DNA of 64,000 nucleotides from Micromonospora terminaliae (GTDB lineage: Bacteria; Actinomycetota; Actinomycetes; Mycobacteriales; Micromonosporaceae). Positions within the stretch are counted from its first letter, which is position 1. Each line of letters opens with the position of its first letter. The position numbers and the translations under genes were made by a program. Where the stretch lies: positions 3,968,001-4,032,000 of the forward strand of contig NZ_CP045309.1 of the NCBI RefSeq assembly GCF_009671205.1, in the 5' to 3' direction. Below, in pieces: positions 17,179-25,842 of this stretch. The notes below the pieces were generated by a model. The model saw only the letters and a program-made list of their open reading frames with translations. It did no database searches and had not been told where the DNA came from.

Positions 17179-17670
17179 TCAGCCCACCCGGGTGAGCAGC
17201 GTCACGGGGGCGCCGTCCCCGGCGTAGCGGTAGGGCTCCAGTTCGGCGTCCCACGCGGTGCCGAGGGCCTTGTCGAGGGCGTGGGCGAGCGCCTCCGGTG
17301 CCCGGGCGGAGGCCATGATGCTGCGCAGCCGGTCCTCGCCGAGCTGGATGTCACCGGCCGCGCCCACGGTGGCCCGGAACAGGCCGCGCCCCGGGACGTA
17401 CATGAACCGCTCGCCGTCGACTCCGGGGCTGGGCTCCTCGGTCACCTCGAAACGGATCATGGGCCACTGCCGGAGGGCAGCAGCCAGTTCGGCGCCGGTC
17501 CCCGGGCTGCCGGTCCACCCGCACTCGGCGCGGCGCGCCCCCGGATCGACGGGCTGGGCCGTCCAGTGCAGGTTGACCGGCGCGGCGAGGACGCGCGCGA
17601 TCGCCCACTCGACGTGCGAGCACACGGCGAGCGGGGTCGAGTGGACGTATACGACGCCACGCGTTGGCAC
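17179..17670 (-). CDS. DUF3145 family protein
   Basis: A 163-residue cytoplasmic protein beginning VPTRGVVYVHSTPLAVCSHVEW, which matches the actinobacterial DUF3145 family that I know by this start and a length near 165. Function is unknown. The GTG at 17670 was chosen because the family N-terminus begins here and the codons upstream do not look coding. It shares the strand with the GH3 lipoprotein gene 25 bases downstream and diverges from the small gene at 18001. Confidence 0.85.
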   Translation of the reverse strand: MPTRGVVYVHSTPLAVCSHVEWAIARVLAAPVNLHWTAQPVDPGARRAECGWTGSPGTGAELAAALRQWPMIRFEVTEEPSPGVDGERFMYVPGRGLFRATVGAAGDIQLGEDRLRSIMASARAPEALAHALDKALGTAWDAELEPYRYAGDGAPVTLLTRVG

Positions 17671-18000
17671 GGTGACCTCCCGGTGAGCCGAGGTGCGTCT
17701 TCCCCTACGACCTCGTCCACACGAGTGGCCTCTGGAACACATGATGACCCGTGTGACGGATGGTGCGCCAGCGAATCGGAAAATTCGCCGGTGCCGGTGA
17801 CCGGGAAATACCCGGGAGGCTGACCCGGTTGTGCTCCCTGACGGCGCGATGACCAGCCAGGCGTCGAGGTCGTGTACAGTTCTCTGGGCGGTTCTGTGCC
17901 GCCGCACGTCTTCGCGGGCTGACGCTCACCCCGGGCGTCAAACCGCACATCAGCCCCCGGACGGTTTCCGTCCTCCCGTACGTCTGCAAGGAGTACCTCC
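17671..18000. promoter_or_regulatory. 330-base divergent intergenic region
   Basis: This gap separates the DUF3145 start from the small conserved gene. It is AT-richer than the genes and contains several short dyads: GCGAAT, six bases, ATTCGC near 17771-17790, and CCGGG, five bases, CCCGG near 17800-17815. A TACAGT word near 17874 could be a -10 box for the rightward gene, leaving a leader of over 100 bases; no matching -35 is clear. No open frame looks coding. Promoters for both directions are expected but not pinned down. Confidence 0.4.
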
Positions 18001-18330
18001 GTGGCGAGCAACACCTCTAAGACCGCGCGCGCGTCAGTCCGGGCCGGCCAGGCTGGCCAGGGTGGCGCCCTCAGCGTGCTGGGCGAGTTCAAGTACCTGA
18101 TCCCGCTCAACGGCGGCAAGCACGCCTACGTGCGCAACCTGACCAACGGCAAGACCGCGCACCTGCGCACCGACTCCGACGCCTTCGTCGAGGAGATCCG
18201 CGTGCTGGCCGCCGCCGGCCACGCCGCCAAGGTCCGCGCCGAGATCAACGCGCTGGCCGCCACCCACCCGGACCACGGCTGGGACAAGACCGAGAAGCGT
18301 CTCGTCGAGGCCGGCGTCTTCGAGGGCTGA
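18001..18330 (+). CDS. Small conserved basic protein (109 aa), function unknown
   Basis: A 109-residue soluble protein: a basic, Ser/Thr/Ala-rich, probably flexible N-terminus (SNTSKTARASVRAGQAG) and a folded part from about residue 23 (GALSVLGEFKYLIPLNGGKH) that ends GVFEG. The GTG start has a strong AAGGAG ribosome site, and strong terminator structure follows the stop, which suggests high expression as a single-gene unit. I do not recognise a Pfam domain; similar proteins are annotated as hypothetical in actinomycetes. The N-terminal basic tail could bind nucleic acid, which is only a guess. Confidence 0.7.
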   Translation: MASNTSKTARASVRAGQAGQGGALSVLGEFKYLIPLNGGKHAYVRNLTNGKTAHLRTDSDAFVEEIRVLAAAGHAAKVRAEINALAATHPDHGWDKTEKRLVEAGVFEG

Positions 18331-18352
18331 GCGCCCTCACCCGCGACACCAC

Positions 18353-18385
18353 GAACCGCCCGCCGGGTCACCCGGCGGGCGGTTC
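18353..18385. terminator. Strong bidirectional terminator
   Basis: A perfect 15-bp stem (GAACCGCCCGCCGGG and its complement) with a three-base loop TCA lies between the convergent small gene and the carbonic anhydrase gene. The right arm runs to 18385, eight bases before the carbonic anhydrase stop. TGTCT follows on the plus strand. Confidence 0.88.
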
Positions 18386-18392
18386 TGTCTGC

Positions 18393-19001
18393 TCACTCCT
18401 CCGGGAGCAGCGCCACCTCGCCGGTGGCCAGGTCGTAGAGGGCGCCGACCACGGCCACCTGCCCGGCCGCCACCGGGCCGGCCAGCAGGTCCTCGGCGCG
18501 CAGGGCGGCCACCGTGCGCCGGACGTGCCGCCGCACGGCCAGGGGGTGGGCGGCCGGGTCGTCCACGCCCACCTCGTGGACCGCCGGTGTGATCCGGTCC
18601 ACCACGTAGCCCAGCGCACCACCGGGTCGTTCCCCGGCGCGCAGCGCGTCGACCGCCGCGCCCACCGCGCCGCAGCGCTCGTGCCCGAGCACCATCACCA
18701 GCCGCACGCCGAGCTGCCCGACCACGTACTCGATCGAGCCGCAGACCGCCCGGTCGAGCACGTGCGCGCCGGTGCGGATCACACAGATCGAGCCGAACGT
18801 CTGGTCGAAGATCGCCTCCAGCGGCACCCGCGAGTCGATGCAGCCCAGCACCACGGCGTACGGCTGCTGGTCGCCGGAGGCCACCGCGGCGGCCGCCGTC
18901 ACGTCGTGGCCGTGCACCGGCTGCCCGCTGACGAAGCGCCGGTTGCCGGCGAGCAGCTCGGCCAGGGCGGCCCGGGGCGTCCGGGCGGCGGGGGTGGGCA
19001 T
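18393..19001 (-). CDS. Beta-class carbonic anhydrase
   Basis: A 202-residue zinc enzyme that interconverts CO2 and bicarbonate. With the chosen start ([10 protein letters not shown]) the zinc ligands are Cys54 (in GCIDSRV), His107 and Cys110 (in GHERCGAV). The Asp56-Arg58 dyad of the family is intact. An in-frame extension of twenty codons exists upstream but looks non-coding. The N-terminus shows no export signal, so it is cytoplasmic. It is convergent with the small gene at 18001 across a strong terminator. Confidence 0.93.
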   Translation of the reverse strand: MPTPAARTPRAALAELLAGNRRFVSGQPVHGHDVTAAAAVASGDQQPYAVVLGCIDSRVPLEAIFDQTFGSICVIRTGAHVLDRAVCGSIEYVVGQLGVRLVMVLGHERCGAVGAAVDALRAGERPGGALGYVVDRITPAVHEVGVDDPAAHPLAVRRHVRRTVAALRAEDLLAGPVAAGQVAVVGALYDLATGEVALLPEE

Positions 19002-19152
19002 GCCCTCCAGCCTGGTCACCGATCCGGCGCCGTGCGGCGGGGTTGGGAATCTTCTCACCACCCCGGTTGCCGTGCTGTCATGACGGGTACGCCGGTGTTA
19101 CCGCCGGGTCACTCCGGTGTGACGGACACCGGCCGGCCCGGGGAGGTGGCAC

Positions 19153-20094
19153 ATGCCGGAGCATCTGGAGGTGCGGCTTCCGGACGGCGTACGCCTGCAC
19201 GTGACCGCGACCGGGCCGGTCGACGCCGAGGTCACCGCCGTCCTGCTGCACGGCTGGACGCTGGACGGGCGCAGCTGGCACCACCAGCTCGCGGGGCTGC
19301 GCGACCGCTTCGGCGACCGGGTCCGGGTGCTCACCTACGACGCCCGGGGGCACGGCCGGTCGAGCTGCATGGCGCTGCGCACCGCCACCCTGGCCCAGCT
19401 CGGCGACGACCTGGCCGCCGTGGTCGACCAGCTCGTCCCGTCCGGGCCGATCGTGCTGGTCGGGCACTCCATGGGCGGGATGACCGTGATGGAGTACGCC
19501 CACCGTCACCCCGACCGGTTCGCCGACCGGGTCGCCGGCCTGGTCTTCGTCTCGACCACCGCCGAGGGGCACACCCACACCGTCTACGGGCTGTCCCCGC
19601 GGATCGCCCGGCTGATCCGGCTCGCCGAGACCACCGGCGCCGGGGTGCTGGCCCGCTGCGGCGCCTGGCGCCCGCCGCACGCGCTGCTGCGGGCGCTCCG
19701 CCCGAGCATCCGCTGGATGCTCTTCGGCGACCGCTGCGACCCCGCCGACATCCGGCTGGTCACCTCGGCGGTGGCCCGTGCCTCGCTGCGCTCGATCGGC
19801 GGGTTCCGCGCCTCGATCGGGGCCCAGCACCGGCTGGACACCCTCGCGGCGCTCGGCCGGTTGCCGGCCGCCGCGCTGGTCGGCGACCGGGACCGGCTCA
19901 CCCCGCCGCCGTGCGCCGAGTCGATCGCCGCGGCGCTGCCCACCACCGAGCTGACCGTCTGCCCGGGCGCCGGTCACATGCTCATGATGGAACGTCCCGA
20001 CGAGGTGACCGCGACCGTCGCCGGGGTGCTGGGCCAGGTGCTCACGGGGACGGGGGCGGGCGCGTCCGGGCACGGGGTGGGAACGCCCGGATAA
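19153..20094 (+). CDS. Alpha/beta-fold hydrolase
   Basis: A 313-residue cytoplasmic hydrolase. The oxyanion region is LLHGWTLDGRSW, the nucleophile elbow VGHSMGGM gives Ser106, the acid is probably in LVGDRDRLTPP near 245, and the His is in PGAGHMLMMERPDE near 277. A lid of helices is inserted in the middle. The ATG follows GGGAGGTGGC. Such enzymes act as esterases, lipases or haloperoxidase-like enzymes; the substrate cannot be told. The tail ends in a Gly/Ala-rich stretch. Confidence 0.85.
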   Translation: MPEHLEVRLPDGVRLHVTATGPVDAEVTAVLLHGWTLDGRSWHHQLAGLRDRFGDRVRVLTYDARGHGRSSCMALRTATLAQLGDDLAAVVDQLVPSGPIVLVGHSMGGMTVMEYAHRHPDRFADRVAGLVFVSTTAEGHTHTVYGLSPRIARLIRLAETTGAGVLARCGAWRPPHALLRALRPSIRWMLFGDRCDPADIRLVTSAVARASLRSIGGFRASIGAQHRLDTLAALGRLPAAALVGDRDRLTPPPCAESIAAALPTTELTVCPGAGHMLMMERPDEVTATVAGVLGQVLTGTGAGASGHGVGTPG

Positions 20095-20203
20095 CGGGCA
20101 ACCCGCACGGGCGGGCGACGGGCAGCGGCATGGCCCCGACACGGGCCGGGTGGGCGGCCCGTACCCTCATTCAGCCCGCCGTCTGACCACAGGAGCCCCC
20201 GCG

Positions 20204-22318
20204 TTGAGCGACCAGACCACCCTGGAACGGGAGATCGCCGTCGAACAACGGCATCTCGACCGGGTGTACGCCCGGCTGGCCGAACTGCGTCGGTCGGCCG
20301 CCGACGCCGAGCGGGAGGGCTACCGGCTGGCCCGGGTCGGCAACTTCGGCGCGCTGGTCGAGCGGGACGCCATGGTCTTCCATGCCGCGCAGCGCCGGCA
20401 CGTGCTGGACGCCGAGCACGAGGGGCTGGTCTTCGGCCGGCTGGACCTGCGGACCGGGCAGGTGCTGCACGTGGGGCGGCTCGGGGTGCGCGGGGAGAAC
20501 GCCGAGACCCTCGTGGTGGACTGGCGCGCGCCGGCCGCCGCGGCGTTCTACCAGGCCACCCCGGCCGAGCCGCAGGGCGTGGTGCGGCGGCGCACGATCC
20601 AGTCGTCGGCCGAGAAGGTCACCCGGATCGAGGACGACCTGCTGGACCCGGAGTCCGCGCCGCCGGAGATGGCGGTGGTCGGCGACGGGGCGCTGCTGGC
20701 CACCCTGTCCCGGGCCACCGGCCACGGCATGCGGGACATCGTGGCCACCATCCAGCGGGAGCAGGACGAGGCGATCCGCTCCCCCGGCAACGGGGTCACG
20801 ATCGTGTCCGGCGGCCCGGGCACCGGCAAGACGGCCGTGGCCCTGCACCGGGCCGCGTACCTGCTGTACTCCGACCGCGCCCGGTACGCCGGCGGCGGCA
20901 TCCTGGTGGTCGGCCCGTCGAGCGTGTTCGTGCAGTACATCGCCTCGGTGCTCCCCTCGCTCGGCGAGGAGACGGCCACCCTGCACTCGCTCGGCTCGCT
21001 CTTTCCGGGCGTGTCGGCGACCCGGACCGACCCGCCCGAGGTGGCGGCCGTGAAGGGGTCGCTGCGGATGCGCCGGGTGCTGGAGCGGGCGGTCCGGGAC
21101 GGGGTGCCCGGGTCCCCCACCGAGCTGCGCCTGCTCTACCGGGGTGAGCTGCTGCGGTTGGAGCGGACCGAGCTGGACGCGATCCGGGACCGGACGCTGT
21201 CCCGGGGCGCGCGCCGCAACGAGGTGCGCCGTGCCGCCTTCGACGCGGTCCTGGCGGCGCTCTGGGCGCAGGCCCGGACGCTGCGGATCGGCCGGCTGCC
21301 GGAGCAGCCCGCGTTCGAGGACGAGATCATCGAGCGGCCGGAGTTCCGGGAGTTCCTCAAGGCCTGGTGGCCGCGGTTGCACCCGCGCCACGTGCTCGGC
21401 TGGCTGGCCCGCCCGGAGCGGCTGCGCCGGTACGCCGGCGGGGTCCTGTCCGGGGCCGAGATCCGGCTGCTGACCGGCGCGTACCGGAGCCTGGACGGCG
21501 ACGGGCCGACCATCGCCGACGTGGCGCTGCTGGACGAGCTGGACGCGCTGCTGGGCCAGCCGGTGCGGCGGGCGAAGCCGAAGCGGGACCCGTTCCAGCT
21601 GGCCGGCGGTGTCCGCGAGCTGAGCACGGCCGCCGACCGGCAGCGGGCCGCCCGGGCCGCCGCGCGGGAACGCCCGGAGGACTACCGCGACTACGCCCAC
21701 GTGGTGGTCGACGAGTCCCAGGACGTCTCGCCGATGCAGTGGCGGATGATCGGCCGGCGCGGCCGGCTGGCCTCCTGGACGGTCGTGGGCGACCCCGCGC
21801 AGACCGCGTGGACGGGCGACCCGCAGGAGCTGGCGCGGGCCCGCGACCAGGCGCTGGGCCGGCGCCGGCGCTACCGGTACGAGCTGACCACCAACTACCG
21901 CAACTCCGCGGAGATCTTCGCGGTGGCGGCCGCGGAGATCCGCCGCGTGTACCCCGATCTCGCGCTGCCCACCGCGGTCCGGTCCACCGGGGTGGTGCCG
22001 GTCGAGCGCACCGTGCCGGCCGCCGACCTGCCCGCCGCCACGGCGGCCGCGGCCCGGGCGCTGCTGGCGGACGTCGAGGGCACGGTCGGCGTGATCACGC
22101 CGGTGCCGCGCCGGGACGAGGTGGCCGGCTGGCTGGGCGACCTGGGCGGCCGGCTCCAGGTGGTGACCAGCCTCCAGGCCAAGGGCATGGAGTACGACGG
22201 GGTCGTGCTGGTCGCCCCGAGCGAGATCCGGGCCGATCCGGGGTCGGGCGTGCGCACCCTCTATGTGGCGCTGTCCCGGGCCACCCAGCGGCTCACCACG
22301 CTCGACCCGGCCGCCTGA
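20204..22318 (+). CDS. helD: HelD/HelR-family RNA polymerase-associated ATPase
   Basis: A 704-residue UvrD/Rep-like superfamily 1 ATPase. An N-terminal helical arm (about 1-60, with the coiled stretch EREIAVEQRHLDRVYARLAE) is followed by a helicase core with Walker A GGPGTGKT (203-210), Walker B-type VVVDESQDVSP near 505, and the C-terminal helicase motifs (DPAQTAW, TNYRNSAEIF, SLQAKGMEYDGVVL). HelD proteins bind RNA polymerase, open its clamps and recycle stalled complexes; the actinobacterial HelR type displaces rifamycins. The start is a TTG behind AGGAG. Whether this copy gives rifamycin tolerance is not visible. It is a single gene, followed by the metal exporter after 87 bases. Confidence 0.87.
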   Translation: MSDQTTLEREIAVEQRHLDRVYARLAELRRSAADAEREGYRLARVGNFGALVERDAMVFHAAQRRHVLDAEHEGLVFGRLDLRTGQVLHVGRLGVRGENAETLVVDWRAPAAAAFYQATPAEPQGVVRRRTIQSSAEKVTRIEDDLLDPESAPPEMAVVGDGALLATLSRATGHGMRDIVATIQREQDEAIRSPGNGVTIVSGGPGTGKTAVALHRAAYLLYSDRARYAGGGILVVGPSSVFVQYIASVLPSLGEETATLHSLGSLFPGVSATRTDPPEVAAVKGSLRMRRVLERAVRDGVPGSPTELRLLYRGELLRLERTELDAIRDRTLSRGARRNEVRRAAFDAVLAALWAQARTLRIGRLPEQPAFEDEIIERPEFREFLKAWWPRLHPRHVLGWLARPERLRRYAGGVLSGAEIRLLTGAYRSLDGDGPTIADVALLDELDALLGQPVRRAKPKRDPFQLAGGVRELSTAADRQRAARAAARERPEDYRDYAHVVVDESQDVSPMQWRMIGRRGRLASWTVVGDPAQTAWTGDPQELARARDQALGRRRRYRYELTTNYRNSAEIFAVAAAEIRRVYPDLALPTAVRSTGVVPVERTVPAADLPAATAAAARALLADVEGTVGVITPVPRRDEVAGWLGDLGGRLQVVTSLQAKGMEYDGVVLVAPSEIRADPGSGVRTLYVALSRATQRLTTLDPAA

Positions 22319-22340
22319 CGGCGGCGGATCCGGCGTTCAC

Positions 22341-22369
22341 TTGCACACATAGCGATGTGAGCATAGATT
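22341..22369 (+). promoter_or_regulatory. Promoter overlapped by a dyad, upstream of the CDF exporter
   Basis: A -35 box TTGCAC (22341-22346), a 17-base spacer and a -10 box TAGATT (22364-22369) form a good vegetative promoter. The spacer and -35 overlap an imperfect palindrome: TGCACACAT (22342-22350), AGCG, ATGTGAGCA (22355-22363), with eight of nine pairs. A repressor bound there would block the polymerase. ArsR/SmtB-type metal sensors commonly work in this way on CDF exporters; the identity of the regulator is inferred. Confidence 0.6.
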
Positions 22370-22405
22370 GAGCCCGGCCGGGGTGGCGGACGGGAGGGTG
22401 TGTGC

Positions 22406-23320
22406 GTGGGCGCAGGTCATGACCACAGCGGCGCGGTGGCCAACGCCGCGCAGCGGCACCGTGGCCGGCTGTGGGGCGCGTTCGCGCTGCTCACCGCCCT
22501 CATGGTGGTCGAGGCGGTGGCCGCGTTCGCGACCGGCTCGCTGGCCCTGCTCTCCGACGCCGGGCACATGTTCACCGACGTCCTCGGCATCGGCATGGCG
22601 CTCGCCGCGATCACCGCGACCCGGCACGCCGACACCGACCCCCAGCGCACCTTCGGGCTCTACCGGCTCGAGGTGCTGGCCGCGCTCGCCAACGCCGTGC
22701 TGCTCGGCGCCGTGGCCGTCTACGTCCTCGTCGAGGCGGTACGCCGGTTCGGCGAGCCGCCGGAGGTGCTCGCCGGGCCGATGCTCGCCGTGGCGGTGCT
22801 CGGCCTGCTCGCCAACATCGCCGCGTTCGCGCTGCTGCGCGCCGGCGCCCAGGAGAGCATCAACCTGCGCGGGGCGTACCTGGAGGTGCTGGGCGACCTG
22901 CTCGGCTCGCTCGGCGTCATCGGGGCCGCCGTGGTCATCGCGCTCACCGACTGGTGGTGGGCCGATCCACTGGTCGCCGTGGCGATCGGGCTCTTCATCC
23001 TGCCGCGCACCTGGCGGCTCGGCCGCGCCGCGGTCCGGATCCTCGTGCAGGCCGCTCCCGAACACCTCCAGGTGACCGCCGTGCACGACCGGCTGGCCGC
23101 CGTGCCCGGCGTCGCCGAGGTGCACGACCTGCACGTCTGGACGCTCACCTCGGGCATGGAGGTGGCCTCGGCCCACCTGACCATGACCCCGGGCGCCGAG
23201 GTCGGCGAGGTGCTGGCCGCCGCGCGGACCGCCCTGCACGAGGACTTCTCGATCGATCACGCCACGTTGCAGATCGAACCCGGAGCGTCGCCGGGAGCCT
23301 GCGGCGCAGTCGAGTGGTAA
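22406..23320 (+). CDS. Cation diffusion facilitator (CzcD/ZitB-like) metal exporter
   Basis: A 304-residue inner-membrane exporter of Zn(II) or similar ions driven by proton exchange. It has a short His-containing N-terminus (GAGHDHSG), six transmembrane helices (about 22-205) and a C-terminal cytoplasmic domain (about 210-300, HDLHVWTLTSGM). Transport-site residues appear as LLSDAGHMFTD (Asp and His of helix II) and as YLEVLGDLLGS (helix V). The start is placed at GTG 22406 because GGGAGGG stands seven bases upstream; GTG 22400 is also in frame. A dyad-covered promoter precedes it and a small hairpin terminator follows. Confidence 0.9.
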   Translation: MGAGHDHSGAVANAAQRHRGRLWGAFALLTALMVVEAVAAFATGSLALLSDAGHMFTDVLGIGMALAAITATRHADTDPQRTFGLYRLEVLAALANAVLLGAVAVYVLVEAVRRFGEPPEVLAGPMLAVAVLGLLANIAAFALLRAGAQESINLRGAYLEVLGDLLGSLGVIGAAVVIALTDWWWADPLVAVAIGLFILPRTWRLGRAAVRILVQAAPEHLQVTAVHDRLAAVPGVAEVHDLHVWTLTSGMEVASAHLTMTPGAEVGEVLAAARTALHEDFSIDHATLQIEPGASPGACGAVEW

Positions 23321-23379
23321 TTAGGGCAATCTTAAATCCAAGTGACTATTGTGCACTTGTGCCGGTTTTGCCCGGGACA

Positions 23380-23402
23380 CCGGCTCCGACCTGCGGAGCC
23401 GG
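23380..23402 (+). terminator. Hairpin terminator after the CDF gene
   Basis: A perfect 9-bp stem (CCGGCTCCG and CGGAGCCGG) with loop ACCTG lies 60 bases after the exporter stop. It also separates the exporter from the downstream riboswitch unit. Confidence 0.6.
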
Positions 23403-23464
23403 CCCGGCACAGCGCCGGTAGGCTCGACCGCGGCCTCCGCCGGGCGGCGCACACCGGCGTCCGC

Positions 23465-23590
23465 GGCGGCCAGCGCCTAATCGCCCGCACGGGCGAGCCG
23501 GGGAACCATGTTCGTGGGGTGCATCCGCGTCAGCGGTAGGGATCTTCCGTCCCGAACCCGTCAGCTAACCCGGTCGGCGGCTGACGGAAG
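23465..23590 (+). ncRNA. c-di-AMP riboswitch (ydaO-yuaA type)
   Basis: The leader before the secreted wall protein contains the conserved blocks of ydaO riboswitches in order: CGCCTAATC (23474-23482), a helix, the GGGGAACCA block (23500-23508), GGGGTGCATCCGC (23516-23528), GGTAGGGA, TCCCGAACC and the nearly invariant CCGTCAGCTAACC (23558-23570), then the closing CTGACGGAAGG. In Gram-positive bacteria this RNA binds c-di-AMP and usually lowers expression of cell-wall hydrolases and transport genes. The gene it precedes is a secreted peptidoglycan-active-type protein, which is the classical target in actinomycetes. The exact 5' boundary is uncertain by about 15 bases. Confidence 0.9.
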
Positions 23591-23599
23591 GACACGTGA

Positions 23600-24667
23600 A
23601 TGCCCCCAGTGGCACCTGTACGACGGACGGTCGCCCGGTTGGCGGCCCTGCTCGTCGCGACGCTCGCCCTCGGCGTCGCGACCGCGCCGGTCTCCCCCGC
23701 CTCGGCGGCTCCGGCGACCGGCCTGCTCGCCGCCGCACCCGGCGACGACGAGGGCGGCACCCCGGCGCTTCGCGCCCAGCTCGACGCCGCCAGCAAGGGA
23801 TGGCTCGAGGCGCGGGCCGCGTTGAACCGCTCGGTGACCCGGCAGCAGCAGCTCACCACGCAGCTCAAGACGATCAACGGCGAGTTGACCGTCCGCGACG
23901 CCAAGGTCGGCGAGATCGCCGGGGTGGCGTACCGGGCCGGGCGGCTCGGCACCGCCGCGGCGCTGCTCGGCAGCAGCAGCCCGGAGGGCTTCATGGACCG
24001 CGCCGCGGCGCTGGAACAGGTGGCCGCGCACGAGGACCGGGTGCTCCGCGACCTCATCGAGACCCGGGACGAGGCCACCCGCACGCAGACGGCGCTCACC
24101 GGCGAGATCCAGGAACAGCGCAAGCAGGTCGCCACGATGGCCAAGCGCAAGCAGCAGGCCGAACGCGCCCTGGAGGTGGCGAACGACCGGGCGTCCAGCA
24201 GCGGCGGCGGCAGCGTGCAGGGCACCTCGTCGGCCAACGCCGAGCCGGCCAAGCGCAACGCCGACGGCTCCTGGCCGCCCGAGTCGTGCAGCGTCAACGA
24301 CCCGACTCCGGCCGACGGCTGCATCACCCCGCGTACGCTGCACGCGCTCCAGCAGGCCCAGGCGGCCGGCTTCACCCGCTACGTCTCCTGCCACCGGCCC
24401 AGCGGCTCGGGCGAGCACCCGAAGGGGCGGGCCTGCGACTTCGCCGCGCAGAAGGACGGCTTCGGCGGGGTGGCCAGCGGCGGCGACAAGACGTACGGCA
24501 ACAACCTGGCCGCCTACTTCATCCGCAACGCCGACGCGCTCGCCGTGCTCTACGTGATCTGGTTCAAGCAGATCTGGCTGCCCAGCAGCGGCTGGAAGGC
24601 GTACAGCGGGGGCAACGGGGACCCGTCCAGCGACCACACCAACCACGTGCACCTGTCGGTGTACTGA
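23600..24667 (+). CDS. Secreted coiled-coil protein with LAS/M15-like (ARB_07466-type) domain
   Basis: A 355-residue exported protein: signal peptide (cleavage near Ala37), a long coiled-coil region (about 55-200), a short Ser/Gly linker, and a C-terminal domain (about 225-355). The domain has the LAS metallopeptidase signature H-x2-G-x-A-x-D (His273, Gly276, Ala278, Asp280) and the closing H-x-H (His349, His351), which would bind zinc. LAS enzymes cut peptide cross-links of the wall; relatives of this exact type are annotated as ARB_07466-like and lack proof of activity. The c-di-AMP riboswitch in its leader ties it to wall homeostasis. The ATG is ten bases after GGAAGGA. Confidence 0.85.
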   Translation: MPPVAPVRRTVARLAALLVATLALGVATAPVSPASAAPATGLLAAAPGDDEGGTPALRAQLDAASKGWLEARAALNRSVTRQQQLTTQLKTINGELTVRDAKVGEIAGVAYRAGRLGTAAALLGSSSPEGFMDRAAALEQVAAHEDRVLRDLIETRDEATRTQTALTGEIQEQRKQVATMAKRKQQAERALEVANDRASSSGGGSVQGTSSANAEPAKRNADGSWPPESCSVNDPTPADGCITPRTLHALQQAQAAGFTRYVSCHRPSGSGEHPKGRACDFAAQKDGFGGVASGGDKTYGNNLAAYFIRNADALAVLYVIWFKQIWLPSSGWKAYSGGNGDPSSDHTNHVHLSVY

Positions 24668-24762
24668 TCGCGCCGGCGGCACCCGGCTACGCCCCACGAC
24701 GTACGCCGGGTGTCGCCGCGCGGCCCACGACGCGGCGCCCCCACCGGCCGACCATCGGGGGC

Positions 24763-25272
24763 ATGACTCGACTCTCCCCCACCGGGCGCAAGGCCCTGCT
24801 GACCCTGCACCTGCTCACCTCGCTGGGGTGGCTCGGCGCCGACCTGGTGCTGCTGGCCCTCGGCGTGGCCGGGTTGCGCGGGGCCGACCCCGAGGTGGTC
24901 TATCCGGCGGCCGCGCTGCTGGTCACCTGGCTGTTCGCCCCGCTGAGCGTGCTCGTCTGGCTGGTCGGGCTCGCCAGTGCGCTGTTCACCCCGTGGGGGC
25001 TGCTGCGCTGGCGCTGGGTGCTGGTGAAGTTCGCGGTCACCACCGTGGTGGTCGTGCTCGTGCTGTTCCTGCTCACCCCCACGGTCCGGCACCTCGGTGC
25101 GCTGGCCGGGGCGGCCGGCACCCACGAGCGCGTCGACCTCGTGGTCGCGCCCACCGTCTCCAGCACGCTGCTGCTCGTCGTCACGGTGCTGTCCACCTAC
25201 AAGCCGTGGGGCCGGTTGCGGCCGGCCCGGCCGGCGGCCCGGCGACCGGTGGTCGCGGGGCGGCGCGGCTGA
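24763..25272 (+). CDS. Four-helix integral membrane protein, function unknown
   Basis: A 169-residue protein with four hydrophobic helices (about 12-35, 48-72, 83-105, 128-147) and a positively charged, disordered C-terminus. The opening TRLSPTGRKALLTLHLL then SLGWLGADLVLLAL resembles small actinobacterial membrane proteins related to DUF2269, but I cannot assign it firmly. The ATG lacks a strong ribosome site. It is convergent with the SRPBCC gene, with one base between their stops, so 3' ends overlap in transcripts. Confidence 0.6.
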   Translation: MTRLSPTGRKALLTLHLLTSLGWLGADLVLLALGVAGLRGADPEVVYPAAALLVTWLFAPLSVLVWLVGLASALFTPWGLLRWRWVLVKFAVTTVVVVLVLFLLTPTVRHLGALAGAAGTHERVDLVVAPTVSSTLLLVVTVLSTYKPWGRLRPARPAARRPVVAGRRG

Positions 25273-25273
25273 G

Positions 25274-25726
25274 TCAGGCCGCCCCGCCCTCCAGCGTGGC
25301 GCCGAGCCGGCTGGCCAGGCCGAGGTGGGCCGCCCGGGCCTGCCGGAACGCGTAGCCGAACAGCGGCGCGGGCGCGGACAGGGTGATCTCCACGTCGATG
25401 CGCACCACCCCGTCGGGCTCGTCGCGCAGCCGGGTGTGGTTACGCACCGTGGTGGCCGGCTGCTGCCGGGCCACGGTCACGACCTCGTCCTCGTTGGCGA
25501 TGAGCACGTCCGCCTGGTAGGTGACCGGGAAGTGCAGCGGGCCGAGCGCGAGCCGGTCGGTGATCGCGTAGCTCGCCAGCGCGCCCGGACGGGGCGGCAG
25601 CTGGCGGACCCGGACGATCAGCGGATGCAGCTCGCCCTGCCGGCTCAGGTCGCCGAGCAGGGCCACCGCGTGCGCCCGGGTGCACCGGGCCTGCACGGTG
25701 TAGCTGAAGCTGTCGCTGCTGAGCAA
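25274..25726 (-). CDS. SRPBCC-fold protein (polyketide-cyclase/START-like)
   Basis: About 150 residues with the pattern of a START-like ligand-binding fold: a first strand (SDSFSYTVQARCTRAHAVALL), a helix of the cavity entrance, and the closing helix (APLFGYAFRQARAAHLGL). Members bind hydrophobic ligands or act as lipid-transfer or cyclase proteins. The TTG at 25726 is preferred because GAAGGGG lies six bases upstream; a GTG at 25741 overlaps that ribosome site and is the alternative start. No active-site residues specific to aromatic cyclases are evident, so the ligand is unknown. Confidence 0.65.
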   Translation of the reverse strand: MLSSDSFSYTVQARCTRAHAVALLGDLSRQGELHPLIVRVRQLPPRPGALASYAITDRLALGPLHFPVTYQADVLIANEDEVVTVARQQPATTVRNHTRLRDEPDGVVRIDVEITLSAPAPLFGYAFRQARAAHLGLASRLGATLEGGAA

Positions 25727-25842
25727 GCGGCACCCCTTCACCGTCGTGGGTCGGCACGATCGTCCCGTACCGGAGCCAGGCTCGCAACGGGTCGAAAGTC
25801 CCAGGCCGCGCGGCAGGTCGGCGAGCGGTGAGGGGTGGGCGC

